Assembly (NCBI GenBank): GCA_002707155.1
Contig: PAME01000019.1
Coordinates: 1 to 64,000, forward strand
Length of the DNA stretch: 64,000 nucleotides
Direction of reading: 5' to 3'
From: Crocinitomicaceae bacterium
Lineage (GTDB): Bacteria; Bacteroidota; Bacteroidia; Flavobacteriales_G; Salibacteraceae
The translations under genes were made by a program, and so were the position numbers. Positions 1 to 8,166 of the stretch are shown here, piece after piece; the first letter of the stretch is position 1, and each line of letters opens with the position of its first letter. The notes below the pieces were generated by a model. The model had not been told where the DNA came from, did no database searches, and saw nothing but the letters and a program-made list of their open reading frames with translations.

Positions 1-299
1 GCACCACCAAATGCAGCACCAACTATACTTGTAAGTATTGGAAAGTTTGCTGTTTTAATTGTTTGATCAAAAGGACCCTCAATAAAATCTTGTATCACTC
101 CATCTTTTTGTTTGTAGACAAAAACGGCTAGTTCACCATCTTTAACCCTTAAATTGCTGCCATATCGGATAGCGTTTTCTTTTTTTGTACTGTTTGCTTC
201 TCCGCTTGGTCGCCATTTATGAACTAAGTATTCTTGTTCATCACAGCGTATCACATCCATGAAGCCGCCCTCTTCTTTTTTTCTACTAAATATTCCCAT
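1..299 (-). CDS. SPFH-domain protein, YdjI/virion-core-like (N-terminal part only)
   Basis: The ATG lies at 299 and the frame stays open to the window edge, so only about 99 N-terminal residues are visible. They begin MGIFSRKKEEGGFMDVIR and contain LRVKDGELAVFV and TANFPILTSIVG. This is the N-terminal pattern of the YdjI-type SPFH family, in which a short lead segment is followed by a statement-like 'exposed to membrane' SPFH fold. Members of that family usually carry a C-terminal zinc ribbon, which would be outside the window. The next gene upstream on the same strand is a TerB/zinc-ribbon protein 6 bp away, so they are probably co-transcribed. Cellular role in this organism is not known. 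Confidence 0.7.
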   Translation of the reverse strand, partial: MGIFSRKKEEGGFMDVIRCDEQEYLVHKWRPSGEANSTKKENAIRYGSNLRVKDGELAVFVYKQKDGVIQDFIEGPFDQTIKTANFPILTSIVGAAFGG

Positions 300-305
300 A
301 ATTAC

Positions 306-1028
306 TTATTTGATTCCTAATTGTTTCGAATAATTCTCAATTTGCTCAATAAGTGCCGTATCTTTTTTGAGGGCAACCCTGGCTTTAATTATAATTTGTT
401 GAGCCTTAGCTTTGTAACTTTTTTGTAATTGTAACTCTGCGGCATGAGTAAATTTTTCACTCCATGAAAATTTTTTTAATCCAATTGGCATTGCCAAAGC
501 TAGAAATTCCAATATATCTTCTTTGGTATTTGGAACGGCAAAATTTTCAATTAGAGTACACTGTTTAGAAGCAATACCATTTCTTACCATAATGTCTACT
601 CGGGGATTTCCGTTATTACCGTTATATGGGTTGTTATTCCATTCATAATCCTCAATCTTCTTCAGCTCAAGTATAAGTACATTTATCTTTGAGCGATTCT
701 CACTACCCCTAAATTCATGGCCACATGAAATACAATTAATACTGAATGAATCTACCACCTCACCACAGGAGGGGCATTTGTAAACTTCACCCTCCTTTTG
801 CGAATTACTTTTAGAATTTTTGGGTGCACTTTGTATTGCAGGAGGAGGCGGGAAACTTGTTTGTAATTCTTTTTGCTTCATTTGTATTTTGGCACTAAGT
901 ACAAAATCAAATTCATCATCATCAACTCCTAGCTGAGCTGCTTTCTTTTGAAGAAAAGTTCTTTCACTTTCTGTAATGACACCATCCACTAATGCCATAT
1001 CAATGTATTTTTCTAATTCTATATTCAT
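306..1028 (-). CDS. TerB-like / zinc-ribbon protein of unknown function
   Basis: This is a 240-residue protein with three parts. Residues 1-50 are helical and acidic, with the DGVITESER pattern of TerB-like domains. A Pro/Ser-rich linker follows around 58-80. A four-cysteine zinc ribbon follows (C85, C88, C99, C102; CPSC...CISC). The C-terminal 130 residues are mostly helical and rich in Lys/Gln, and I do not recognise them. There is no signal peptide or membrane segment, so it should be cytoplasmic. It lies 6 bp upstream of the SPFH gene on the same strand and is likely its operon partner. TerB-like domains and SPFH proteins both recur in membrane-stress systems, but a specific role is inference only. 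Confidence 0.65.
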   Translation of the reverse strand: MNIELEKYIDMALVDGVITESERTFLQKKAAQLGVDDDEFDFVLSAKIQMKQKELQTSFPPPPAIQSAPKNSKSNSQKEGEVYKCPSCGEVVDSFSINCISCGHEFRGSENRSKINVLILELKKIEDYEWNNNPYNGNNGNPRVDIMVRNGIASKQCTLIENFAVPNTKEDILEFLALAMPIGLKKFSWSEKFTHAAELQLQKSYKAKAQQIIIKARVALKKDTALIEQIENYSKQLGIK

Positions 1029-1030
1029 AC

Positions 1031-1237
1031 TTATTTGTTTTTAGTTATACGCTTTTGTTGGTCAAACCATTTTTTAAGCAAAGAAATCAGTTTATGTCCA
1101 TCCTCTGATGTTTTTATTGCATATTCAATGTAATCATTAATTTCCATTGTTGGCATTCCTGGTTTTGATTTAGCAAATGCATGTAAAATATTATTACGTT
1201 TTTTTAACCCCACACTCTTACTTTTGTGCGGTGGCAA
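1031..1237 (-). CDS. Small basic hypothetical protein, possibly a gene remnant
   Basis: This frame gives 68 residues ending WFDQQKRITKNK and stops 3 bp before the zinc-ribbon gene. It has no ATG: the only usable start here is a TTG at 1237, and an in-frame stop lies about 45 bp further upstream. In a neighbouring frame the DNA just upstream reads LKKKDNEKFAAKRKEKK, which looks like the same type of lysine-rich sequence. A frameshift near 1240 may therefore have broken a longer gene. The cassette-like hairpin at 1301-1367 ends just upstream, so the original 5' end may have been replaced. No family recognised; it may not be expressed. Confidence 0.35.
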   Translation of the reverse strand: MPPHKSKSVGLKKRNNILHAFAKSKPGMPTMEINDYIEYAIKTSEDGHKLISLLKKWFDQQKRITKNK

Positions 1238-1300
1238 TTCTATTTCTTTTCCTTTCTTTTTGCAGCAAATTTCTCATTGTCTTTCTTTTTTAGGTTTGTT

Positions 1301-1367
1301 GGTAACGTTGAGTATATGAAGCGTAGCATCCCGCAGGGTGCTATGATTTCATATACATTGTTAGCGG
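1301..1367 (-). repeat. attC-like imperfect hairpin
   Basis: The outer arms are TAACGTTGAGTATATGAA (1303-1320) and TTCATATACATTGTTAG (1348-1364). They are complementary except for one bulge. A second nested stem pairs TAGCATCCC with GGGTGCTA across a GCA loop. Read on the minus strand, the element starts with CGCTAAC and ends with GTTACC directly after the serine hydrolase gene. That arrangement, an imperfect folded palindrome with AAC and GTT ends 3' of a single gene, is how integron attC sites are built, although the ends do not fit the RYYYAAC/GTTRRRY consensus exactly. No integrase gene is in the window. Confidence 0.5.
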
Positions 1368-1382
1368 CTGGTTTTACTTGTT

Positions 1383-2432
1383 TCAATCATTAGAGCTTCT
1401 TTTAAACCTTCCGTATTCCCAAAAGAATCCGGGTTGAATCTGATTGTTATTGCTTAAAATAATAATTGTCTTGTTGGTGTCAAGAAATCTTATCAAAACC
1501 GAATTAGCTCCTAAAATTCCACTCCTTCTTTCCATAACTTTTGGCTTTGATGGAGTAAAGGGGTAGTTGTATGTCCAAACACTGTAACCAGAATAGTTGT
1601 ATTCCGGATAGGATTTGAACATCAATTCTTTGCTTTTTCTAGAAAGTAATTCGTCTCCATACCTTGCTTGGTCAAGTTTTAGTAAGTCTTCAGCGGTAGA
1701 GAACATTCAGCCTGCAGCATAGAAATTCTCAATATAAAATAAGGGGTCAATTTCCCTTTTATTTTCTTGGTCATAGGAAAAGGTATAGGCAAAATTACTT
1801 GGGTATTTCCCGCTTTCTAAAAAACCTGTTCGAGTCATTAATGACTTGTCAATAATTCTATTCTGCACTGAACTCTTCCAAGTTGTGTTGTCGTATTTTT
1901 CTATTATTAATCCGAGTAAAACATAATCAATATTGGCGTAGTTGAATTGGCCAAAACGCTGAAGTTTGTTATCTAAAGTTTTACGAACAAACTCGTTTGG
2001 ACTTGTTGACTGAGCATAAATATCACCATCTTCATTCGGCAGTCCCGAAATATGAAGCAACAGATGATGAACGCTAATCTTATTTGACTTTGGAATTTTT
2101 AAATTTGGAAGGAGAACATTCAATTTGTCTTCCAACTGAATTTTACCTTCTTCTACAAGTTGTAAAATTATGATTGCTGTAAACATTTTCGTGATTGAAG
2201 CAATACCAAAATTTGTTGAATTTTCTATTGGAAGGACATTGTCTTTATCGACAAAGCCAAATGATTTCTGATAAACAATAATACCATTATCTGCTATTAG
2301 AACTGTGCCTTCAAAAAGGTCAGATGTTACAGCATTCTGAACAATGCTGTCAATTCTCTCCAAGTTGACTTGGGCTTTGCTGTGAAAGCCACACCAAAGT
2401 AACAGTGTCAATGCATAAATTACTTTTTTCAT
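1383..2432 (-). pseudogene. Serine hydrolase (class C beta-lactamase / PBP4-like), interrupted by in-frame TGA
   Basis: The reading frame runs from the ATG at 2432 to the stop after RFKRSSND and would give 349 residues, the normal length for this exported family. It is broken once, by TGA at 1707-1709. The N-terminal 241 residues have a signal peptide ending near FHSKAQ, the SxxK nucleophile in ASITK, and the YxN motif in FNYANIDY. The C-terminal 107 residues resume in the same frame with MFSTAEDLLKLDQA and contain the RSGILGANS segment, equivalent to the family's third motif. Relatives read AAGGMFSTAEDL here, so a single GGA-to-TGA change explains the stop. TGA ends other genes in this window, so recoding is unlikely. 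The gene sits between cassette-like boundaries. Confidence 0.8.
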
Positions 2433-2452
2433 ATGCTATTATTTTTACTTGA

Positions 2453-2459
2453 CGCTAAC
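2453..2459 (-). other. GTTAGCG boundary upstream of the serine hydrolase
   Basis: On the minus strand, GTTAGCG lies 20 bp upstream of the serine hydrolase ATG. The same heptamer occurs as the outer end of the hairpin at 1301-1367. The preceding DNA contains a small hairpin (TATAAG and CTTATA arms, about 2465-2490). Together with the downstream hairpin this brackets exactly one gene, as in an integron cassette. Only a half-site is recognisable here. The rest of 2433-2634 holds no gene. Confidence 0.35.
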
Positions 2460-2634
2460 TAGTGGCTATAAGTGTATCTACGCTTATATATTTATATGCT
2501 TCGTTCAATAATTGTTGTAATAATCAGATTTACATCAGTATAATTGTTTTAAGCGGTTGTAAGTGATTGATTTTTTCTGCTAATTATCACGACTTAAAAA
2601 TAGCTATTTGAAATGAAAGAGTAGGGCTGCGTAT

Positions 2635-4047
2635 TTATCCCCTCAATTCCAGCACCACCACATTCTCCACATGATGTGTATGTGGGAACATATCTACCGG
2701 CTGCACCTTAGTCACTGTGTACTTGGGGTCTAGCAATTGTAGGTCGCGCGCTTGAGTGGCTGCATTACAACTTACATAGACAATTCTTGGCGCTTCCAGT
2801 TCCAGCATCACTTCTATAACGTTGGTATGCATTCCGGCTCGTGGCGGGTCGGTGATAATGACATTGGGTTTCCCATTTTCATTTATGAAATCCCCAGTAA
2901 AAATGTCCTTCATATCACCAGCATAAAAACTAGTGTTTTCCACGTTGTTGTTTTCGGAATTGAGTTTGGCATCTTCAATAGCTTCAGGCACCGATTCTAT
3001 ACCCACCACATGCTTTGCATACTTGGCTACAAAGTTGGCAATGGTCCCCGTGCCAGTATACAAATCGTATACTACGTCTTCTTCTTGTATGTTGGCAAAT
3101 TCGCGCGCTATTTCGTAGAGTTTAAGCGCCATAGTGCTGTTGGTTTGGAAAAAAGACTTAGGCCCAATCTTAAACTTTAGGCCTTCCATTTCTTCCACAA
3201 TGTGATCTTTTCCAGCAAAACTCTGAACATCCAAATCGTAAATGGTATCGTTTTGCTTGGTATTCACCACATACATAAGACTGGTAACTTGTGGGAACTT
3301 TTCTTTTAAATGCTCCATTACCAATGCAATGTTGTCTTCTTGATCTTCACCAAAACACACCAAGGCCATCAATTCGCCAAGGTTGGTATTTCTAATAATA
3401 AGGTTACGCAGTAAGCCGTGCTGTTCTCTTACGTTATAAAACGAAAGATCATTATCAAAAGCAAATTCCTTTACCGCCAAACGAATAGCATTGGAAGGAT
3501 CGCCCTGCAAATAACAACGGTCTACATCTAGAATTTTATCGAAACGTCCCGGAATGTGAAAACCAACACCTCTGCGTTCTGCAATTTCGTCGTTAGTGGC
3601 AATTTCATCTTCGGTTACCCAGCGACTGTGCGCAAAGGTAAATTCGAGTTTGTTGCGGTAATATTCTGTTGCTGGAGCACCAACTATGGGCTGAATTTCA
3701 GGTAATTCTATTTTACCAATTCGGGTAAGGTGATCCTTGACTTGTTTTTGTTTGTAAAACAACTGGTCTTCATAACCTAGGTTTTGCCATTTGCAGCCAC
3801 CACAAATTCCAAAGTGGGAACAAACTGGAGTAACTCGCTTTTCACTTTTTGTATGAATTTTAGTAACTCGACCTTCTAAATAGTTTTTGCGTTTCTTAGT
3901 CACCTGAACATCAACGACATCGCCGGGTACAACGTAAGGCACAAAAACTACCTTTTCACCAAATCTTCCAATGGCCTTTCCCTCTGCACCAGCATCTGCT
4001 ATTTCTAAGCCCTCTATCAAAGGGTGTCTTCCTTTCTTTCTTCCCAT
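2635..4047 (-). CDS. rlmD: 23S rRNA (uracil-5-)-methyltransferase, RumA/RlmD family
   Basis: This 470-residue cytoplasmic enzyme methylates C5 of a 23S rRNA uridine using SAM. Residues 1-70 form a TRAM RNA-binding domain (EGKAIGRFGEKVVFV). The iron-sulfur cysteines are visible as C76, C82 and C85 (CSHFGICGGC), with the fourth probably C178. The SAM pocket is DLYTGTGTIANF, the catalytic region is DPPRAGMH, and the nucleophile motif is VSCNAATQARDL near residue 430. Length is normal for the family. A TACTTTTGC promoter element ends 8 bp before the ATG. Which uridine is modified (U1939-type or another) cannot be told from sequence alone. Confidence 0.9.
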   Translation of the reverse strand: MGRKKGRHPLIEGLEIADAGAEGKAIGRFGEKVVFVPYVVPGDVVDVQVTKKRKNYLEGRVTKIHTKSEKRVTPVCSHFGICGGCKWQNLGYEDQLFYKQKQVKDHLTRIGKIELPEIQPIVGAPATEYYRNKLEFTFAHSRWVTEDEIATNDEIAERRGVGFHIPGRFDKILDVDRCYLQGDPSNAIRLAVKEFAFDNDLSFYNVREQHGLLRNLIIRNTNLGELMALVCFGEDQEDNIALVMEHLKEKFPQVTSLMYVVNTKQNDTIYDLDVQSFAGKDHIVEEMEGLKFKIGPKSFFQTNSTMALKLYEIAREFANIQEEDVVYDLYTGTGTIANFVAKYAKHVVGIESVPEAIEDAKLNSENNNVENTSFYAGDMKDIFTGDFINENGKPNVIITDPPRAGMHTNVIEVMLELEAPRIVYVSCNAATQARDLQLLDPKYTVTKVQPVDMFPHTHHVENVVVLELRG

Positions 4048-4054
4048 AAACAGG

Positions 4055-4063
4055 GCAAAAGTA
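4055..4063 (-). promoter_or_regulatory. Bacteroidota -7 promoter element of rlmD
   Basis: The minus strand reads TACTTTTGC, matching the TAnnTTTG element used by the primary sigma factor of Bacteroidota. The ATG follows 8 bp after TTTG, which leaves room for almost no 5' leader. Confidence 0.5.
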
Positions 4064-4133
4064 GCTATTAAGACCTTAATAACAGGGTTTGTAAAATTCC
4101 CTTTAGGTCTATTAGTAATTCATTATAAAACTT

Positions 4134-4376
4134 GTCATGCTGATTTTGCTTCAGCATCTTAACCAATGTTTTCAGCAAGTAGAATTTAGTAATTTGATAA
4201 AGAATGGATAGAGACCCTGAAACGAGTTCAGGGTGACTAGCGATTAGGCATTGCACTAGTTAGTATAATGTGGTCATGCTGAATTTAGTTCAGCATCTCG
4301 TCCTAAGTTTTCTGTTAGTCCAATTTAGGATTCAATTATTTAATAGGCAGAGACCTTGGAACGCGTTCAGGGTGGC
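4134..4376. repeat. Two tandem ~103-bp copies of a palindromic repeat element
   Basis: Copy 1 spans 4134-4236 and copy 2 spans 4273-4376, both in the same orientation. Each starts with GTCATGCTGA, contains a small palindrome that ends TTCAGCATC, has an AT-rich middle of similar sequence, and ends with AGACC(C/T)TG...GTTCAGGGTG. The two halves form two short hairpins. These elements fill most of the 458 bp between rlmD and rocD, where I see no gene. Related half-length copies occur at 48974-49047 and 52136-52208. Confidence 0.7.
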
Positions 4377-4463
4377 GCGGAGAGACAAGAATAAAGCGTT
4401 TCACCCGAAAAAATAAACTCTAGTCACTGTCTTTTCTCATTCATCCAAGTCCTCAAACCATAT

Positions 4464-4471
4464 TATATTTG
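4464..4471 (+). promoter_or_regulatory. -7 promoter element of rocD
   Basis: TATATTTG matches the Bacteroidota TAnnTTTG element and lies 34 bp before the rocD ATG. No clear -33 element is visible. Confidence 0.4.
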
Positions 4472-4505
4472 AAGCCCATTTACGAACGACAAAACATTAC
4501 ACAAT

Positions 4506-5786
4506 ATGACACAAGTTTCAGATAAAACTAGCTCAGATAAAGCAATTGAATTAGAAGACAAATACGGCGCACATAATTACCATCCACTGCCAGTGGTTTT
4601 GGAAAGAGGAAGCGGCGTTCACGTTTGGGATGTTGAGGGAAAACGCTATTACGATTTTCTAAGTGCTTATAGTGCAGTTAACCAAGGTCACTGTCATCCC
4701 GATATTAACTTTGCATTGACGGAACAGTCGAGAAATTTGACCTTAACATCAAGAGCTTTTTACAACAGTGCGCTAGGGCCTTTTGAGGAGTTTATGCACA
4801 ATGTATTTGGCTACGACAAAGTACTTCCTATGAATACGGGTGCCGAAGCGGTAGAAACGGCTTTGAAGCTTGCAAGACGTTGGGGATATGCAAAAAAAGG
4901 AATTGCTGAAAATCAAGCAAAAATTGTAGTAGTAAATGGAAACTTCCACGGAAGAACTACCACCATAATCTCATTTAGCTCAGATCCAGATTCTTATGCA
5001 GGGTTTGGACCTTATACTCCGGGTTTTATCGAAATTCCTTACAACGATTCCGACGCACTCGCAAAAGTTTTATCAGAAGACCCAACGATTTGTGCCTTTA
5101 TGGTGGAGCCAATTCAAGGCGAAGCAGGCGTATTTGTTCCAGATGAAGGTTATTTGGCTGCCTGTAAAAAACACTGTGAGGATAACAACGTATTGTTTGT
5201 TGCGGATGAGGTGCAAACCGGAATTGCTCGAACAGGACGTTTATTGGCGAGTTGTGGCAATTGCGATTGTGGAGCACAATGTGAAAACAAGTACGAAGTT
5301 CGCCCTGATATTGTAATATTAGGTAAAGCATTGAGCGGGGGAGTACTTCCCGTTTCTGCGGTGTTGGCTGATGATGATATCATGTTAACCATAAAGCCAG
5401 GAGAGCACGGTTCTACTTTTGGAGGAAATCCTTTGGCATGCAAGGTGGCAATGGCTGCTTTACAAGTGGTATTTGACGAGAATTTAGCAGTAAATGCTAT
5501 GGAACTGGGTAAATTGTTTAGAGCAGAATTAACAGCCTTTGCAGAGACTTGTGACTTAATAACCTTGGTAAGAGGTAAGGGATTATTGAATGCAGTTATC
5601 ATTAACGATACGGAAGACAGTAAGACCGCATGGAATCTATGTATGGCATTAAGAGATAATGGATTGTTGGCAAAACCTACACACGGAAATATCATTCGAT
5701 TTGCTCCGCCACTAGTAATTACAAAATCTCAGTTGTTGGAGTGCACAGAAATTATTAAAAAGACTTTTTCGGAATACGAGAAATAG
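4506..5786 (+). CDS. rocD: Ornithine--oxo-acid aminotransferase
   Basis: This 426-residue class III PLP-dependent aminotransferase converts ornithine and 2-oxoglutarate to glutamate semialdehyde and glutamate, in arginine/ornithine breakdown or proline synthesis. The PLP lysine is K274 in LGKALSGG and the ring-nitrogen aspartate is D234 in [27 protein letters not shown] and [15 protein letters not shown] are typical of the ornithine branch of the family. An unusual insertion just before the PLP lysine has four cysteines (C250, C253, C255, C259). I recall similar insertions in other Bacteroidota homologues but cannot check. The gene stands alone between divergent or convergent neighbours. Confidence 0.9.
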   Translation: MTQVSDKTSSDKAIELEDKYGAHNYHPLPVVLERGSGVHVWDVEGKRYYDFLSAYSAVNQGHCHPDINFALTEQSRNLTLTSRAFYNSALGPFEEFMHNVFGYDKVLPMNTGAEAVETALKLARRWGYAKKGIAENQAKIVVVNGNFHGRTTTIISFSSDPDSYAGFGPYTPGFIEIPYNDSDALAKVLSEDPTICAFMVEPIQGEAGVFVPDEGYLAACKKHCEDNNVLFVADEVQTGIARTGRLLASCGNCDCGAQCENKYEVRPDIVILGKALSGGVLPVSAVLADDDIMLTIKPGEHGSTFGGNPLACKVAMAALQVVFDENLAVNAMELGKLFRAELTAFAETCDLITLVRGKGLLNAVIINDTEDSKTAWNLCMALRDNGLLAKPTHGNIIRFAPPLVITKSQLLECTEIIKKTFSEYEK

Positions 5787-5846
5787 GTTTCGGCACCTGA
5801 GAAATGTTTCCTTGAAAGCTTGTTTATAATTACGGTTTGAGGACCT

Positions 5847-7493
5847 CTAGTCTTTTATAAAGACCTTTCGTTGAACAAAATCACCACGGGTTAGTTCAAG
5901 AACATAAAATCCTGCAGCAAGCTGGATGTTATTGACACGAACGTTAACGTCTCCTATCTGATTTCCAAATTCTTGAGACATGAGTTCGATTCCGGAATAA
6001 TTATAAACCGCAACCGAAATTGGGGTGGACTGAAGCTCTAAAAACGCTAAGTAGATAAAGTCATTTGCAGGGTTCGGGTAGAATCGAAAATCGCGGATTA
6101 AATCTTGATCATACTCTTCCGGCTGGTAGGTTTCTGCCAATATTTCATAGGCTTTTTGAAAATCTGGAATACCATTCCCATAATCGAAATCTGGGTTTTC
6201 ATAGCGATCAGACGAAGCTTCAATTGCTCTAAAAATAGAGTTATTAGAAGCCTTAGGAAAGGCTTGAACCAAGCACGCAGCTGCACCAGCTATGGTAGGA
6301 GCAGAGAAGGAAGTGCCGTTACTTTTTCCTGCAGCGCCAATGCCATCAGCAACGACAACACCAGCACCGACGGCACTTACATTTGGTTTTAATTGTCCTG
6401 CAGCATTTGGTCCTCGGCTGGAAAATGTGGCAATATTGCCAGCGCTGTCCGTAGCTCCAATAGCTAGCACATACATCCCGTCGGCAGGCGCTATTATGTA
6501 TCTCCAAGGGCGTGTTCCTGAATTTCCCGCACTGTTTACGACTAAAATCCCTTTCCTAAATGCGGCATTTGCTGCTCGGGTTACCACGGTAGTTTTTCCA
6601 TCTAAGTCCGCATAGGTATGCGAAGTAGTGGAGTCATCAAATAAGGAGTAACCCAAGGAGGAGTTAATTATATCTACTCCAAGACTATCGGCTATTTCAG
6701 CAGCACGAGCCCAATTGTATTCCTCTAATTCTGTTTCTGAAGCATTGTCCTCTGTTCTAAACAAATAGAATGCAGCTTCTGGAGCGGCACCAGTCATAGT
6801 ATCGCTACTCAAAGCTGCTATAGTGCTTAGTACCGCCATGCCATGTCCACCGTGCGGAATGGCATTGTCATCGCCTTCAACAATATCAAACTGCCCTAGA
6901 ATTCGCTTTTCATCCCATAAATGACTAAACAGGGGAAAAGTATCCACGTGTCTAAACCCATTGTCAAATATGGCCATCGTTACACCTTTACCTCGAAATC
7001 CAAATTCGTGCAGAATAGGCATATTAATGAGCTCGATTTGTTCGGTTGCTAAACCATAATTGTATTGATCTATAATATTAGTTGGCACAGATTTTCTGCT
7101 TGCAGAAGCTGGTTTTTTAATGATTTTGACATTTTCAACAAAATCTAATGCCAAGTAGTTCTCTTTTTGAGTAGGATCTGGCGTAGAAACAACCACCCCA
7201 TTTTGCCATTTTAGTGCATAGTGAAATTTGGTGTTTTGCAAGCTACTTATGGTCTTGATTCTATTTTTGGAAATGGGTAGGTCTTCAGCTACAATCGAAA
7301 TATTAGATTTTGCTCTTCGGTCTATAGCCTTTTGACTTAAGAAGGTATTTGCTTGCTTGAGCTCGCAAATGCTTTCCTTATCTTGGAATGCTACAAAAAA
7401 ATAATAGGCATCATTTTCTTGCGCCAAAATACCCTTTGAAAAAAGGCTGAGAAAAAGTATAAATAGGGAGACTATAAGCTTATTGCTGGCCAT
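5847..7493 (-). CDS. Secreted subtilisin-like (S8) protease with type IX secretion signal
   Basis: I take the start as ATG at 7493, giving MASNKLIVSLFILF and a proper signal peptide ending near GILAQ. An upstream TTG at 7526 would place 11 extra residues before it. The protein has about 548 residues. The catalytic triad is D177 (AIFDNG), H217 (HGGHGMAV) and S395 (GTSFSAP), and the oxyanion Asn is in NSAGNSG. The last 80 residues form a Por-secretion C-terminal sorting domain (FRFYPNPANDFIYL ... QRKVFIKD), so the enzyme should cross the outer membrane by the type IX system. The start overlaps the preceding lipoprotein gene by 14 bp, which suggests co-transcription. Substrate unknown. Confidence 0.9.
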   Translation of the reverse strand: MASNKLIVSLFILFLSLFSKGILAQENDAYYFFVAFQDKESICELKQANTFLSQKAIDRRAKSNISIVAEDLPISKNRIKTISSLQNTKFHYALKWQNGVVVSTPDPTQKENYLALDFVENVKIIKKPASASRKSVPTNIIDQYNYGLATEQIELINMPILHEFGFRGKGVTMAIFDNGFRHVDTFPLFSHLWDEKRILGQFDIVEGDDNAIPHGGHGMAVLSTIAALSSDTMTGAAPEAAFYLFRTEDNASETELEEYNWARAAEIADSLGVDIINSSLGYSLFDDSTTSHTYADLDGKTTVVTRAANAAFRKGILVVNSAGNSGTRPWRYIIAPADGMYVLAIGATDSAGNIATFSSRGPNAAGQLKPNVSAVGAGVVVADGIGAAGKSNGTSFSAPTIAGAAACLVQAFPKASNNSIFRAIEASSDRYENPDFDYGNGIPDFQKAYEILAETYQPEEYDQDLIRDFRFYPNPANDFIYLAFLELQSTPISVAVYNYSGIELMSQEFGNQIGDVNVRVNNIQLAAGFYVLELTRGDFVQRKVFIKD

Positions 7494-8166
7494 ATTCAAT
7501 AAGTTGTTTTGTAAGCACAAAGCCACTATCTACAGGTGTGTCTGTAGCTTTTCCAGTTGTAAAACGCTTTACACGCTTTTCGTACAAGTAAATTAAACCA
7601 ACGCCAGGAGCGTACATTTCTTCGCCTATTTCAGTATTCAGTTGCAATGGGTCTGTTTCGTCGAATTTTTCGACAGTTATGGTATTTTCAAATGTTTTAC
7701 CTAAAATGGATTCAGATCCTTGTGATGTTATGGTGTAGTCTTCTTTTTCCAATGAGTTACGGGTATTGCTATTCCAGCTTATTCCAGATTTGATTGGAAA
7801 TATAAGGACAATTTTGGGTAAGTTATTTTTATTCTCTTCAACGGTAAATTTGTCCTTTTGAAAAGACCATGCTTTGATATCTGTCCAAAATGGGTCTGCT
7901 AACTGCAGCTTTTTTTGATCTAGAACACTTGTTCGGGTTTCCGTTTCAACTTCATAATCGCCTACAATAGTTTCTTTTATGAAATATTGAAAGGTGTCTA
8001 CGCTCTCGGTAAAGTTATTAAAAACTAAGCTAACAACTTGGAATACTTTGAAAAAAGCAGTGGAAGTAGGGTAGTAGTCTAAGCCAATATCAACTTGTTC
8101 GGTTTCTGTTTTTTTACAAGCAAACAGTGTAAATAGAAACACAAATATGAAGACCAGTTTTCTCAA
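7480..8166 (-). CDS. Putative lipoprotein of unknown function
   Basis: This is a 228-residue protein with an N-terminal lipoprotein signal (MRKLVFIFVFLFTLFAC) and the lipidated cysteine at 17. The mature part is beta-rich with no motif that I recognise. It is probably anchored in the inner leaflet of the outer membrane or at the cell surface. It starts directly after the MORN-repeat gene and overlaps the start of the subtilase gene by 14 bp, so the three form a likely operon of exported proteins. A shared role is inferred from position only. Confidence 0.7.
   Translation of the reverse strand: MRKLVFIFVFLFTLFACKKTETEQVDIGLDYYPTSTAFFKVFQVVSLVFNNFTESVDTFQYFIKETIVGDYEVETETRTSVLDQKKLQLADPFWTDIKAWSFQKDKFTVEENKNNLPKIVLIFPIKSGISWNSNTRNSLEKEDYTITSQGSESILGKTFENTITVEKFDETDPLQLNTEIGEEMYAPGVGLIYLYEKRVKRFTTGKATDTPVDSGFVLTKQLIEYGQQ

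Noticed and set aside
1707..1709. Readthrough or recoding of TGA as an amino acid in the serine hydrolase
   Set aside because: Several genes in the window end in TGA (for example at 16733-16735 and 9576-9578) and no other gene has an in-frame TGA, so the codon is a stop here.
2752..3180. 142-residue plus-strand frame opposite rlmD
   Set aside because: It lies entirely antisense to the well-supported rlmD, has no recognisable domain and no promoter, and is best explained as a shadow frame.
5150..5695. 181-residue minus-strand frame opposite rocD
   Set aside because: Antisense to a clear aminotransferase gene, with low-complexity composition typical of shadow frames.
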